Shown here: positions 1-8,022 of the stretch, in pieces
How the letters are laid out: every line of letters begins with the position of its first letter
How positions within the stretch are numbered: position 1 is the first letter of the stretch
Origin: Streptomyces celluloflavus
GTDB taxonomy: Bacteria; Actinomycetota; Actinomycetes; Streptomycetales; Streptomycetaceae
DNA length: 50,341 bases
Assembly: GCA_000720995.1 (NCBI GenBank)
Contig: JOEL01000072.1
Span: 1 to 50,341 of the forward strand
Direction: 5' to 3'
Program-made: the position numbers and the translations under genes
The notes under the pieces: model-generated
The model's database searches: none
What the model was told of the DNA's origin: nothing
Seen by the model: the letters and a program-made list of their open reading frames with translations, nothing else

Positions 1-70
1 CCACCCCACCCCACCCCACCCCACCCCGCCCCGGCGAAGGAGACTCGGCCCCGGCGAAGGGGACTCGGCG
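1..70. repeat. CCACC pentamer array followed by a 20-bp tandem duplication
   Basis: Positions 1-30 are six copies of a CCACC-type pentamer, the last with one change. Positions 31-50 and 51-70 are two copies of a 20-bp unit starting CCGGCGAAGG, with two mismatches. The minus strand of the pentamer array reads as runs of four G separated by single bases, which is a G-quadruplex pattern. The array may continue to the left of the window. Confidence 0.85.
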
Positions 71-262
71 GCGTACAACCAGCCGAGGAGGGGACCTAAA
101 CCCTGGCGGACTCGGACCGTAGGCCAATCAATGTGCCGATCGCGGTGCACGTACGGCGTCTCCTAGGGTTGGTGACCAGGCCATGCCCATAGCCGACGAG
201 CAAGCGCGCTTCGGCGAAGAGGCGTGCCGACGATGAGCGTGTCCACAGGAGGAAGCAGCGCC

Positions 263-1096
263 ATGACAGATCCCGGTTTTGCCTGGGGCGGAGACCAACT
301 GGATCTCGATGCCTACCTCGACCGCATCGGTTACGAGGGCGACCGCGAGCCGACCCTGGAGAATCTCCGGAAGCTGCACGCCGGGCACACCGCGTCGATC
401 GGCTTCGAGAACATCGACATCGTGCTGGGCCGCCCCATCCTGCTGGACCTGGCCTCGCTCCAGTCCAAGATGGTCGAGCAGCGCCGTGGCGGCTACTGCT
501 ACGAGCAGAACCTGCTCTACGCCGCCGCCCTCGACCGCCTCGGGTTCGCCGTCTCCGGCCTCGGCGCCAGGATCCGCATGGGCGAGGACAAGACCCGCGC
601 GGTCACCCACGCGCTGCTGAAGGTCGAGGTGGACGGCGCCGACTGGATCACCGACGTCGGCTTCGGCGGCGAGGCGCTGCTCGAACCGCTTCCGCTGCGG
701 GCGGGGACCGAGGCGCGGCAGGGCAACTGGACCTTCGGCCTGGCCTACGAGCAGGAGACCGGGGCTTGGGTGCTGCGGTCACTCCACGAGGACGGCTGGT
801 TCGACCTGTACGCCTTCGGCACGGAGCCACGCTTCGCCGCCGACTACACCGTCTTCAACCACTACATCTCCACTCACCCGCGCTCACCGTTCACGGGCCG
901 GATGGTGGTCCAGCGCCCGCACCCCGAACGGCGTAGCGCGCTGATCGGCCGGGAGTTCACCCGGACCCGCCCGGACTGGTCGCGTGAGGTGCGCGAGGTG
1001 ACGCCGGAGGAGATACCGGACCTGCTGGAAACGGAGTTCGGGATCTTCCTGGCCGCACGGGACGCCGAGGCGCTGGTGGCGTTCCACCGGGAGTGA
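263..1096 (+). CDS. nat: Arylamine N-acetyltransferase
   Basis: Predicted to transfer an acetyl (or other acyl) group from acyl-CoA to arylamines or related acceptors, in the cytosol. The 277-aa product is the usual bacterial NAT length. The family Cys-His-Asp triad is readable as C79 in RRGGYCYEQN, H116 in THALLK and D131 in WITDVGFGG. The ATG at 263 is chosen because AGGAGG lies about 10 bases upstream; an in-frame ATG at 224 has no such site. Streptomyces NATs include both detoxifying enzymes and amide synthases of ansamycin clusters. No polyketide genes are nearby, so a stand-alone xenobiotic or housekeeping role is more likely, but that is inference. Confidence 0.93.
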   Translation: MTDPGFAWGGDQLDLDAYLDRIGYEGDREPTLENLRKLHAGHTASIGFENIDIVLGRPILLDLASLQSKMVEQRRGGYCYEQNLLYAAALDRLGFAVSGLGARIRMGEDKTRAVTHALLKVEVDGADWITDVGFGGEALLEPLPLRAGTEARQGNWTFGLAYEQETGAWVLRSLHEDGWFDLYAFGTEPRFAADYTVFNHYISTHPRSPFTGRMVVQRPHPERRSALIGREFTRTRPDWSREVREVTPEEIPDLLETEFGIFLAARDAEALVAFHRE

Positions 1097-1122
1097 TCGG
1101 TCGGCCCGGCCCGGACCGGGCC

Positions 1123-1959
1123 CTACTGGTCGTCCCGCCGGTGGACGACGGCGATGCCTTCGAGTTCGATCAGGGCGTCCTCGTCCCACAGGCGGGTGGC
1201 GCCGATGACGGCCATGGCCGGAAATTCGCTGCCGACCAGGCGCTTCCAAACCCGTCCGATGTCGTGGGCGTGGCGGCGGTAGTCGGCGATATCGACGGCG
1301 AAGACGGTGAGCTTGGCGAGGTCGGACGGGCCCGCGCCGGAGGCCGCTGCCACGTCCAGGAGATTGGTCAGCGCCCGCTCGAACTGCTCGACGATGCCGC
1401 GTCCGACGATCCGGCCGGAACCGTCGAGGGCAGTTTGTCCGGCAAGGAAGACCATGGTGCCGGAGGCGGCGCGGACGGCATGGCTGAATCCGGTCGGCGG
1501 CGCCAGATGCGGCGGATTGATACGTTCCAGCCCGGATCCGCCTCGGCGGCCACTTGCGTTTTCGCTTCCGCTTCCGCTTTCGCCTCCGCGTCCGCCTCCG
1601 TCTCTGCTTCTGCCTCCGTTTCGCCTTCCGGAGGCGGCGGACTCTTCTCCTTCTATGCCCCCATCGGTGCCGCCGGTAGCGCCGCCATCTTCGCTGCCGC
1701 CTTTGTGGTTGGGGCTGGGGCTGTGGCCGTCGCTGCCGCGGCTGCTCTTGCTGTCGCGAGCCTCGTCCGGACCGTCCTGATCACTGGGAGCACTCCGCCC
1801 GCCCAGCTCACTCGGGTCACCTGAACCACTCGGGTTACCCAGACCACCTTCTCCGCCTACACGATTCGTGCTGCCAAGGTCACTCAGGTCCCTCAGGCCG
1901 CCTGTGCCGCCCGCGTCGCGCTCTCCGCCCGCGCTGCCGCTTCCACCCTCATCGCTCAC
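1123..1959 (-). CDS. RidA (YjgF/UK114) family protein with long disordered N-terminus
   Basis: Residues about 145-278 form a RidA-type domain (ERINPPHLAP, AGQTALDG, EQFERALTNLL, VIGATRLWDEDALIELEGIA). The family typically deaminates reactive enamine/imine intermediates or has related hydrolase roles. Residues 1-140 are almost only G, S, D, R, E, N and P with no internal Met, encoded by short degenerate repeats. Typical RidA proteins have about 130 residues, so this one is roughly doubled. The GTG start at 1959 has GGAGGGAGA upstream, and no later start precedes the domain, so the tail seems to be translated. The catalytic Arg of canonical RidA is not evident, so enzymatic activity is uncertain. 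The function of the tail is unknown. Confidence 0.8.
   Translation of the reverse strand: MSDEGGSGSAGGERDAGGTGGLRDLSDLGSTNRVGGEGGLGNPSGSGDPSELGGRSAPSDQDGPDEARDSKSSRGSDGHSPSPNHKGGSEDGGATGGTDGGIEGEESAASGRRNGGRSRDGGGRGGESGSGSENASGRRGGSGLERINPPHLAPPTGFSHAVRAASGTMVFLAGQTALDGSGRIVGRGIVEQFERALTNLLDVAAASGAGPSDLAKLTVFAVDIADYRRHAHDIGRVWKRLVGSEFPAMAVIGATRLWDEDALIELEGIAVVHRRDDQ
1556..1628. repeat. Hexamer-period repeat within the RidA N-terminal tail
   Basis: This is a run of TCCGCT/TCCGCC-like hexamers with point changes. On the minus strand it encodes Ser/Gly/Glu/Asn-rich low-complexity sequence. It lies inside the reading frame at 1123-1959 and accounts for part of that protein's disordered extension. 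Confidence 0.7.
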
Positions 1960-1991
1960 GGTCGATGGTCTCCCTCCTCCGCTAACTCACG

Positions 1992-2135
1992 TCACACGCA
2001 CAGGGATTGAAGCGCGCCCTGTTCCTCCTGCGGAAGCAGTTCGTCGGAGGTGACGTGAGCGAAGTCGGCCAGCGGCGCCGGCTGCAGAGCATCTACCCCG
2101 CCCGAGACATCAGGAGCCTCTCCGGTGTCGGTCAG
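1992..2135 (-). CDS. Possible 47-codon small protein upstream of the RidA gene
   Basis: This open frame starts at CTG (2133-2135) with GGGAAGGGAG just upstream, ends in TGA, and stops 32 bases before the RidA start. It would encode an acidic peptide beginning TDTGEAPD and ending GALQSLCV. Third positions are mostly G or C, as in real genes here. No family was recognised. It could be a short translated leader, a small independent protein, or chance. The CTG start is the weakest point. Confidence 0.3.
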   Translation of the reverse strand: MTDTGEAPDVSGGVDALQPAPLADFAHVTSDELLPQEEQGALQSLCV

Positions 2136-2486
2136 CGCTGCTCCCTTCCCGGACCGGATATCGGCCCGCCCGTGGCGCGAACCCCTGCTCGGGGATTTTA
2201 GGGCGTACGGGACGGATCGGGACGGGCCTCGCCGCTCGGCATGCCCGCAGGTTATGGGGGCCACCAAACCGGATTGGCACCCTTGCGGCGGTCTCCGGAA
2301 CCGGTCCCGGGGCGATGCCCAGAAGTGCAGCCCTGGGCGACCGTGGCGCGCCCAGCCCGCGGCCTCACCCGGACAGCCGCACGAGCCGAAGAGCCGCACG
2401 GGCCACACGGGCCGCGCAAGTCACACGAGGCAATCAGACCGACAAACACAACCGCGCCAGGCACACGGACATGGACCAAGCCGCCA
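2136..2486. other. Intergenic region, nothing identified
   Basis: Gap between the RidA/small-ORF region and the 3' end of the winged-helix gene at 2487. No convincing reading frame, hairpin terminator or RNA gene was seen. Confidence 0.5.
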
Positions 2487-3869
2487 TCACGCACCCCCCT
2501 TCCGCAGCGCCGCGATACGCGGGGCGCGGCTCTTGGGGGAGTCGAGGCTGAAGCTGCGGGCATCGCCGAGCTGGTCGCGTATGAACACCTCGGTCGTGGC
2601 GACCGCCGCACGGAGCGCGGAGTCGGGCCGTATGAACGAGGTCCAGACGATGGCCGCCGTATCCGGGTCGTACTCCCACAGGCCCACCAGGCGGCCGCGG
2701 TCCAGGATCATATGGGTGGGGGAGTCGGACAGGGTGCCGAGCACGCTGCCCGGTTTGCCGCCCGGTACGGCGCGGTCCGCGTCCGCCGGATCCAGCAGGC
2801 GGCCGAAGTCGCGGTGCAGCAGATGGATGCTGTCGTTACCGGCGAGCAGCGCGTACTGAGGCTGCTCCGGGACGGTGAAGTCGGCCAGCGCGGCGGCTTG
2901 TTCCGGCGTGGCGAGGAGCACCGCGCCGGTGGGGGAGTCGTCAGGAACGGGGGTCGGATCCGGGAGGGAGACCAGCCCCAGCCCGGCCACCGCCGTCTTG
3001 GCGGCGGCCGCCGTCAGGTTCGAGAACCACCGGAAGTGCCGGAGCGAGGCCGGCCCCGCCCACGCGAAGTACCGCCGCGCCAACTCGGCCCGCACCCGGT
3101 CCGCTGCGGACCGCGCGGCATCCCGGCCGGCGTCAGGGACGGCCTCCATGCCCCCGCCGGGGCCGGCAGCCGGAGCAGGAAGAGAGACGGGTGCGGCCCC
3201 CGCCCGAACCGGTCCGGTGTCGCCGGAGAGCCGTTCCGGAACGTCGCCCGTCCGTCCGGGTACCGCACTCGTCCGCTCCCCCAGAGGCGACGGCGACCAC
3301 CGTGCATACCCGTAACGCTGCTGGTCCAGGCGGCCGTTGACCGGCACCCGGCGGATCGCGCCGCGCGCCTGGAGGAGGCCGAGGGCGAGGGGCAGCGTCG
3401 TCGTCACCCCGCGTTTCCTGCCCGCCTCGCCCAGGGAGCGTACGGCCGGACCGACCGCCTTCTTGAGCGCGGCGGGGTCGAGCGGCGCCCCGGCGGCCGT
3501 CAGCGCGCCGAGCACCGCTATACCGAGCGCGTCGATCTCCCGCTCGGTCACCCCCAAGTGCTTGACGGCGGCGGCGAGATCGGCTTCCGGCGCGCTCGCA
3601 CCGGCGCGCAGCCCGAGCGCGTAGTCGGCGGCGGGCAGGACATACGTACAGCCGCGGGCGGACGGCAGTTCGTGGATCTCCAGGCGGGCGACGGCTTCGT
3701 CGACCGCCGCCCGGTCCGTCCCGGCGCGCGCGAACAGCCCGAGATAGGGACCGGAACCGCCCACCGAGCGCGCCCAGCCGGTCTCGGCCAGTACGGCGTC
3801 AGGACGGGCGCCCCGCAGCCGGCCGTCCAGCCCCTGCCGGTGCCACCACCAGGCACGCAGTCGCGCCAT
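2487..3869 (-). CDS. AlkZ-like winged-helix DNA-binding protein (HTH_42 family)
   Basis: The 460-aa product resembles the winged-helix family that includes the DNA glycosylases YcaQ and AlkZ. Readable features are an N-terminal RAWWWHRQGLDG block, ESG-like ELPSARGCTYVLPA, and a C-terminal ILDRGRLVGLWEYDPD block shared with relatives. A Pro/Gly-rich linker of about 50 residues follows the SPSPLGERT region and makes the protein longer than usual. The start at 3869 gives the expected MARLRAWW beginning. An in-frame ATG at 3923 would add 18 low-complexity residues, with GGAGG only one base away. The role is probably DNA repair or regulation. The neighbouring polymerase and the related pseudogene at 6020-6527 are consistent with that, but the substrate is unknown. 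Confidence 0.75.
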   Translation of the reverse strand: MARLRAWWWHRQGLDGRLRGARPDAVLAETGWARSVGGSGPYLGLFARAGTDRAAVDEAVARLEIHELPSARGCTYVLPAADYALGLRAGASAPEADLAAAVKHLGVTEREIDALGIAVLGALTAAGAPLDPAALKKAVGPAVRSLGEAGRKRGVTTTLPLALGLLQARGAIRRVPVNGRLDQQRYGYARWSPSPLGERTSAVPGRTGDVPERLSGDTGPVRAGAAPVSLPAPAAGPGGGMEAVPDAGRDAARSAADRVRAELARRYFAWAGPASLRHFRWFSNLTAAAAKTAVAGLGLVSLPDPTPVPDDSPTGAVLLATPEQAAALADFTVPEQPQYALLAGNDSIHLLHRDFGRLLDPADADRAVPGGKPGSVLGTLSDSPTHMILDRGRLVGLWEYDPDTAAIVWTSFIRPDSALRAAVATTEVFIRDQLGDARSFSLDSPKSRAPRIAALRKGGA

Positions 3870-3923
3870 CTCCGCCCCGCCGGCCGTCGCCGCTGGCTCG
3901 CCCGCTCCGCTCACGCCACTCAT

Positions 3924-4302
3924 GCCTCCACCTTGCCGCCACCCACGGCGCGCCGCCCGTCCAGCGCGCACGCCCGCCACGACATCGCCCTGCCCCTCCC
4001 AGACGGGGTCCCGCTCGCCCGTTCCTCCCCGACGGGCCCAGAGCCCCTCCGCCCGCGCCTCCCGTTCTTCCCGCTCCGCAGCCGACCCCCGGCCGGAGCG
4101 CCGCCCCGGCGCCCCCACCAGGGCCGCCCATAACTTCCCCACCAGCGCACGCAGTCGATCCGTACGATGCACGGCGCCCCCCTTTGCTCTCCCGCCGCGG
4201 CGGCCCCGAGTCCGCCGCCCCGGTCACTGCATCCCCCGTCGCGGTCCCCCGTACCGCCCCGTCACCCCCGATTCCTCCCCTACTCCCACCCCGAGGCCAC
4301 CC
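3924..4302. other. Intergenic region, nothing identified
   Basis: Gap between the stop of the polymerase gene and the start of the winged-helix gene, both on the minus strand. Long frames here are GC-driven and lack homology or a ribosome site. No clear terminator was seen, and a promoter for the winged-helix gene may lie here. Confidence 0.45.
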
Positions 4303-5982
4303 TCACTTCGCGTCGGCATAGCAGTTCACCACCGCCGTCGTGAACGGAAAGCGGACCGGTGTCTCCCCGAACGCGATCCGGCCCGCCGTCGCGGCCGCCG
4401 CCGCGATCGCGGCGGACACCGTCCCGGCCTCCTCCGCGGGGCAGTGCACGATCACCTCGTCGTGCTGGAAGAAGACCAGCTCGGCCCGGAGCCCGGCCTC
4501 GGACAGCGACTGGCGCAGCGCGGCCAGCATGAGCAGCGCCCAGTCCGCGGCGCTGCCCTGCACCACGAAGTTGCGGGTGAAGCGGCCGCGGGCGCGGGCC
4601 GCCGAACTGCTGCCGTAACCGGTGGACGGGGCCTCCTCCTGAGGCAGTCCCGCCTCGTCGGGTGCCGTCACGGACGCGGGCGGACTGGTGCGCCCCAGCC
4701 AGGTGCGCACCAGCCGGCCCTCCTCGCCCGCGCGCGCCGCCTCGTCGACGTACGCCACCGCGGCGGGATAGCGGCGGCGCAGATCGGCCATGTGCTTGAG
4801 CGCGTCGCCGGACGTCTGGCCGTAGACGGCCCCGAGCAGGCCGAGCTTGGCCTGGGCGCGGTCGCCCCCGAACGCGCGGGCCGCCAGACCCGCGTACAGG
4901 TCCTCGCCGCTGGCCGCCACCTCCATCAGACCGCGGTCACGGGACACGGCGGCCAGCACCCGCGGCTCCATCTGGGCCGCGTCGGCGACCACCAGACGCC
5001 ATCCCGGGTCGGCGAGCACGGCCTGCCGGATCACCTTCGGGATCTGGAGCGCGCCGCCGCCGTTGGTGATCCAGCGGCCGGAGACCGTACCACCGGGAAG
5101 GTACTCGGCCCGGAACCGGCCGTCGTGCACCCACTGCTGCAACCATGCCCAGCCATGGGCGGTGTGCAGGCGGTACAGCGTCTTGTACGCCAGCAGCGGC
5201 GCCACCGCCGGATGGTCGATCTGCTGAAGCTCCCACTTACGGGTCGACGTGAGCGAAATCCCGGCGCCGGAAAAGGCTTTGATGATGTCGTTCGGCAGAT
5301 CCGGACGCACCCGCGCCCCCGCCCCGAAGGCCCGCGACACCTCCTCCGCCAGCTCCGCCATCCGGCGCGGCTCCAGCCCACCCGGATAGCGCTCGCCCAG
5401 CAACTCGGCCAGCAGCTCGCGGTGCACATCCGCCCGCCAGGGCACCCCGGCCCGCCCCATCTCCGCGGCGACCAGCATCCCCGCGGACTCGGCGGCGAGC
5501 AGCAGTCGCATCCGCTCCGGATGCTCGGTCCGCGCCGTACGCGCCACCTGGTCCGCGTATACGTCGAGCAGCGCCGTGAACTCGTCCGTGCCGGGCGGCA
5601 GCGGCACCGGGCCCGGTTCGAACAGGGACGGCTGGGGTTCGGCGGCCCGCACCGGTGTGTCCTCCGGGACCGGCAGACCGCGCAGCCGCGCCCACGCCGC
5701 GGCCAGCGAGCGCGGCTGGCCCGACTGCCCCTCCTCGTGCCCGATCAGCAGAGCCTCGGCGGCCTCGACGTCGTAGCAGCGCTCGACCCGTACGTCCGCC
5801 GCCAGCAGCCGCCGGTACGCCTCCTGGGTGGAGCGCCACACCCACCGCTCCACCTCGGGACGCGCCCGCACGGCCTCGGCGAACGAGGACTCCCGCAGCA
5901 CCGGACCCGCGGGCCTGCCGTCCGGAGCGAGCGGGCAGAGACGGACACCCCCGTCGCCCGTCTCCGCCACCGCCCATCTCAT
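4303..5982 (-). CDS. Family A DNA polymerase with degenerate 3'-5' exonuclease-like domain
   Basis: The 559-aa protein is much shorter than PolA (about 900 aa) and lacks the 5'-3' exonuclease. The C-terminal polymerase domain is intact: motif A VVADAAQMEPRV with D334, O-helix KLGLLGAVYG from K379, and motif C FFQHDEVIVH with H507-D508-E509. A GRWITNGGGALQIP segment corresponds to the family TGRxxSxxPNLQ block. The N-terminal 140 residues sit where the proofreading domain would be but lack a recognisable DxE motif, so proofreading is probably absent. ATG at 5982 has a G-rich stretch upstream. Such second family A polymerases are widespread in Streptomyces, usually annotated as bifunctional exonuclease/polymerase. 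A role in repair is inference. Confidence 0.88.
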   Translation of the reverse strand: MRWAVAETGDGGVRLCPLAPDGRPAGPVLRESSFAEAVRARPEVERWVWRSTQEAYRRLLAADVRVERCYDVEAAEALLIGHEEGQSGQPRSLAAAWARLRGLPVPEDTPVRAAEPQPSLFEPGPVPLPPGTDEFTALLDVYADQVARTARTEHPERMRLLLAAESAGMLVAAEMGRAGVPWRADVHRELLAELLGERYPGGLEPRRMAELAEEVSRAFGAGARVRPDLPNDIIKAFSGAGISLTSTRKWELQQIDHPAVAPLLAYKTLYRLHTAHGWAWLQQWVHDGRFRAEYLPGGTVSGRWITNGGGALQIPKVIRQAVLADPGWRLVVADAAQMEPRVLAAVSRDRGLMEVAASGEDLYAGLAARAFGGDRAQAKLGLLGAVYGQTSGDALKHMADLRRRYPAAVAYVDEAARAGEEGRLVRTWLGRTSPPASVTAPDEAGLPQEEAPSTGYGSSSAARARGRFTRNFVVQGSAADWALLMLAALRQSLSEAGLRAELVFFQHDEVIVHCPAEEAGTVSAAIAAAAATAGRIAFGETPVRFPFTTAVVNCYADAK

Positions 5983-6019
5983 GCCCCCGAGTCTTCCACC
6001 AGGGTCTGACAATGGCCCT

Positions 6020-6527
6020 GACCAGCGCTTTTGGCGCGTTCTCCGGCCATCGCAGCACTCCGTACGCACCCGCAGCACCCGCCCACGTCCCGTGCAACGG
6101 GTCAACTGGGCGACCTCCGCTGCCAGGCCCGCCCGCAGAACCTCGCCATGCTCCGCGAAGACCGCCACCGCCTCATCGCTGAGCTCCCACACCCCGGCCA
6201 CTCGGCCCCCGTGGACCACCGGCGAGATCCAACCAGCCGCCCGGCTCACCGCCGCCCGCCGTCGGCAGCAGACGTGGCGTGCCGCGCATCCCCCAGGCCC
6301 CGACCACCGAACCCGCCACCCGCACGGCACCGGCGGCCGGCTCCGTCCGCCGGGTTGCGAGGGCCGGTTCGGCGGCGGAGGGCACCTGCCGCCTGGACCC
6401 CGGCGAGCCGCTCGACCAGTTCTTCGGGGGCGGCGGTCGTACGCGGCGCCAGCCTCTGCCGCGGCAGCCGCCAGGCCGGCACCTGGGCGTGAGTCACCTG
6501 CACCAGTTCGTCGCACCGCCATTGCAC
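6020..6527 (-). pseudogene. Frameshifted, internally deleted winged-helix (HTH_42/AlkZ-like) gene
   Basis: Three pieces of one winged-helix protein lie in order on the minus strand but in different frames. Piece one is about 6527-6390, with THAQVPAWRLPRQRLAPR and EELVERLAGVQA. Piece two is about 6385-6260, with VPSAAEPALATRR and GAWGMRGTPRLLP. Piece three is about 6245-6050, with AGWISPVVHGGRVAGVWELS. Intact relatives have about 360-400 residues; only about 160 codons remain, so the middle is deleted. The last piece has no stop of its own and reads in frame into the polymerase gene. The gene at 2487-3869 is an intact member of the same broad family. Confidence 0.75.
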
Positions 6528-6653
6528 ATGCCGCCGCTGACAATCGAACCGTGCGACGATGCCGGGGAACGGCGGCGGCCCAGGGCGACGGAGCGATTCG
6601 ATATCACCGCTGCCACCCCTGGCACAAAGGGGAGCAGGTTCACTCGATTGGGC

Positions 6654-6682
6654 CGCTACCTCCGCCCCGGTTGTTGCGTTGA
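6654..6682 (+). promoter_or_regulatory. BldN-like promoter for the first chaplin
   Basis: CGCTAC at 6654-6659 and CGTTGA at 6677-6682 are separated by 17 bases. This closely matches the published BldN sigma-factor pattern CGTAAC-N16/17-CGTTGA. The -10 hexamer is perfect and the -35 has one mismatch. It lies 65 bases before the GTG start. Confidence 0.65.
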
Positions 6683-6746
6683 GCAGCTTGTCGCTCTAAG
6701 CGACGCGTTCCAGACCCTGATCGCTGCTCAGTTAAAGAGGTTTGCC

Positions 6747-7007
6747 GTGAAGATTGTCTCCAAGGCTGTTGCCCTGTCCGCCATCGCGGGCATCGCCGTC
6801 GTCGGCGGGGCCGGCATGGCCTCTGCCACCAGTGGACCGCACGGCCACGGCGCCGGCGCGATCGGTGGCGCGTACGGCTCCCCGGGTGTCATCTCCGGCA
6901 ACACCATCCAGGTCCCGATCGACGTCCCGATCAACCTCTGTGGCAACTCCATCAACATCGTCGGGCTGCTCAACCCGGCGTTCGGCAACACCTGCATCAA
7001 CAACTGA
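6747..7007 (+). CDS. chp: Short chaplin (aerial hypha surface protein)
   Basis: Secreted amphipathic protein of 86 aa that is expected to assemble into amyloid-like films on aerial hyphae and spores. A Sec signal peptide covers residues 1 to about 27, with cleavage after MASA. One chaplin domain follows: GAYGSPGVISGN, then VPIDVPINLCGNSINIVG and LNPAFGNTC. C65 and C83 match the disulfide-forming pair of short chaplins. There is no sortase signal, so it probably polymerises with anchored chaplins. GTG at 6747 is preceded by AAAGAGG. It opens the rodlin/chaplin cluster. Confidence 0.95.
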   Translation: MKIVSKAVALSAIAGIAVVGGAGMASATSGPHGHGAGAIGGAYGSPGVISGNTIQVPIDVPINLCGNSINIVGLLNPAFGNTCINN

Positions 7008-7056
7008 CCACCGCCCGTGGCTGAGGCCCGTCGTTTTCGGACGGGCCTCTCGGCAC

Positions 7057-7088
7057 AAAGGCCGGTACGCGCATGCGTATCGGCCTTT
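7057..7088 (+). terminator. Rho-independent-type terminator after first chaplin
   Basis: A 14-bp stem (AAAGGCCGGTACGC with its complement, one G-T pair) closes on a GCAT loop and is followed by TTTT. A smaller 10-bp hairpin (GAGGCCCGTC/GACGGGCCTC) lies just before it at 7023-7049. Together they should end the chaplin transcript and isolate it from the next rodlin promoter. Confidence 0.75.
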
Positions 7089-7175
7089 TGGCATGCCCAA
7101 GGTCAAAAGGCCCACGGCTGCAAGCCCGGATGCAGTGATATGTGTCTATGGATTCGTGGCATTTGGGTGAATCGG

Positions 7176-7203
7176 CGAAACCGCACCCCCTTAAGCGAGT
7201 TGA
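7176..7203 (+). promoter_or_regulatory. BldN-like promoter for the first rodlin
   Basis: CGAAAC at 7176-7181 and AGTTGA at 7198-7203 are separated by 16 bases. This matches the BldN pattern with one mismatch in each hexamer. The block TTTGGGTGAATCGGC before it is largely repeated upstream of the second rodlin at 9158, which argues for a conserved promoter region. Confidence 0.55.
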
Positions 7204-7249
7204 CCAGTGCGCTCCGGATACGGGCACTCCGCTTCAAGAAGGGCAAATC

Positions 7250-7660
7250 GTGATCAAGAAGGTCCTGGCCACGACGGCTGTAGCCGCGTCCATCGTCGGC
7301 ATCTCGGCGACGGTCGCCCCCCAGGCGATGGCGGTCGGCAACGACTCCGGCACCACCACGGTCAACGGCAACGGCGCCAAGACGGCGTACGGCAACTCCA
7401 CCACGCACGGCAGGATGAGCCCGCAGCTGGAGCTCATCCAGGGCACGCTGAACAAGCCCTGCATCGGTCTGCCGCTCAAGGCGAACGTCGGCTCGCTCAT
7501 CGGCCTCATCCCGATCACCGTGCAGGATGTCAACGTCCTGGCGTCGCCGCAGAACCAGCAGTGCACCGAGAACTCGACGCAGGCCAAGGGCGACGAGCCG
7601 CTGTCGCACATCCTGGACGGCATCCCGGTGCTGTCCGGCAACGGTGTCGCCAACCGCTGA
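7250..7660 (+). CDS. rdl: Rodlin
   Basis: Rodlins organise chaplin fibrils into the rodlet layer on aerial hyphae and spores. The 136-aa product has a signal peptide ending at APQAMA (about residue 28). The rodlin core follows, with VNGNGAKTAYGNSTTHG, LNKPCIGLP and NVGSLIGLIPITVQDVNVL, ending in LSGNG. C71 and C105 are at positions shared with the two other rodlins here. The GTG start at 7250 has AAGAAGGG upstream. It is the first of three rodlins in the cluster. Confidence 0.95.
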   Translation: MIKKVLATTAVAASIVGISATVAPQAMAVGNDSGTTTVNGNGAKTAYGNSTTHGRMSPQLELIQGTLNKPCIGLPLKANVGSLIGLIPITVQDVNVLASPQNQQCTENSTQAKGDEPLSHILDGIPVLSGNGVANR

Positions 7661-8022
7661 GCCGGCTATCGGCCGCAGGTTCGGAGCGCCGGCTCTCTCT
7701 ACCCGAGCGATCCGGGCCTGCGGCACCGCGTTACGAACCGTAGGGCCGGGAATTCTCGATCCCCTTTTCGGTAGGAATTCGTATTCGGCGGTCCCTTGTT
7801 CATTCGAACTGCGATGGTTTTCCCGCGTCCTATACGCGGTGGTGATCTCCTGAAATGTTTTTGTATTATTCAGGCGATTTTTCCGAAAACTTCCCCGCAG
7901 GAGTTTCGTTGGCGAGGGGAAATCGTTATCCACATCGACAGCGGAGTTACGGGCGAGCAGGTTTCGCGCCGTGCGGCACGAAGGACGTGTCCGCTACTGA
8001 CCCGCTGCGGGAAGGACTGAAA
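7661..8022. other. Intergenic region upstream of second chaplin, locally AT-rich
   Basis: The stretch contains a BldN-like promoter at 7885-7912. Positions about 7770-7890 are markedly more AT-rich than the surrounding DNA, which is typical of strongly regulated Streptomyces promoters. No gene was recognised. Confidence 0.5.
7885..7912 (+). promoter_or_regulatory. BldN-like promoter for the second chaplin
   Basis: GAAAAC at 7885-7890 and CGTTGG at 7907-7912 are separated by 16 bases. The -10 differs by one base from CGTTGA. The leader to the GTG at 8023 would be about 100 nt. Confidence 0.5.

Noticed and set aside
5983-6543. Extension of the DNA polymerase to an upstream ATG at 6543
   Set aside because: The extra 187 codons contain the decayed winged-helix fragment and GC-driven filler, and ATG 5982 gives the expected polymerase start.
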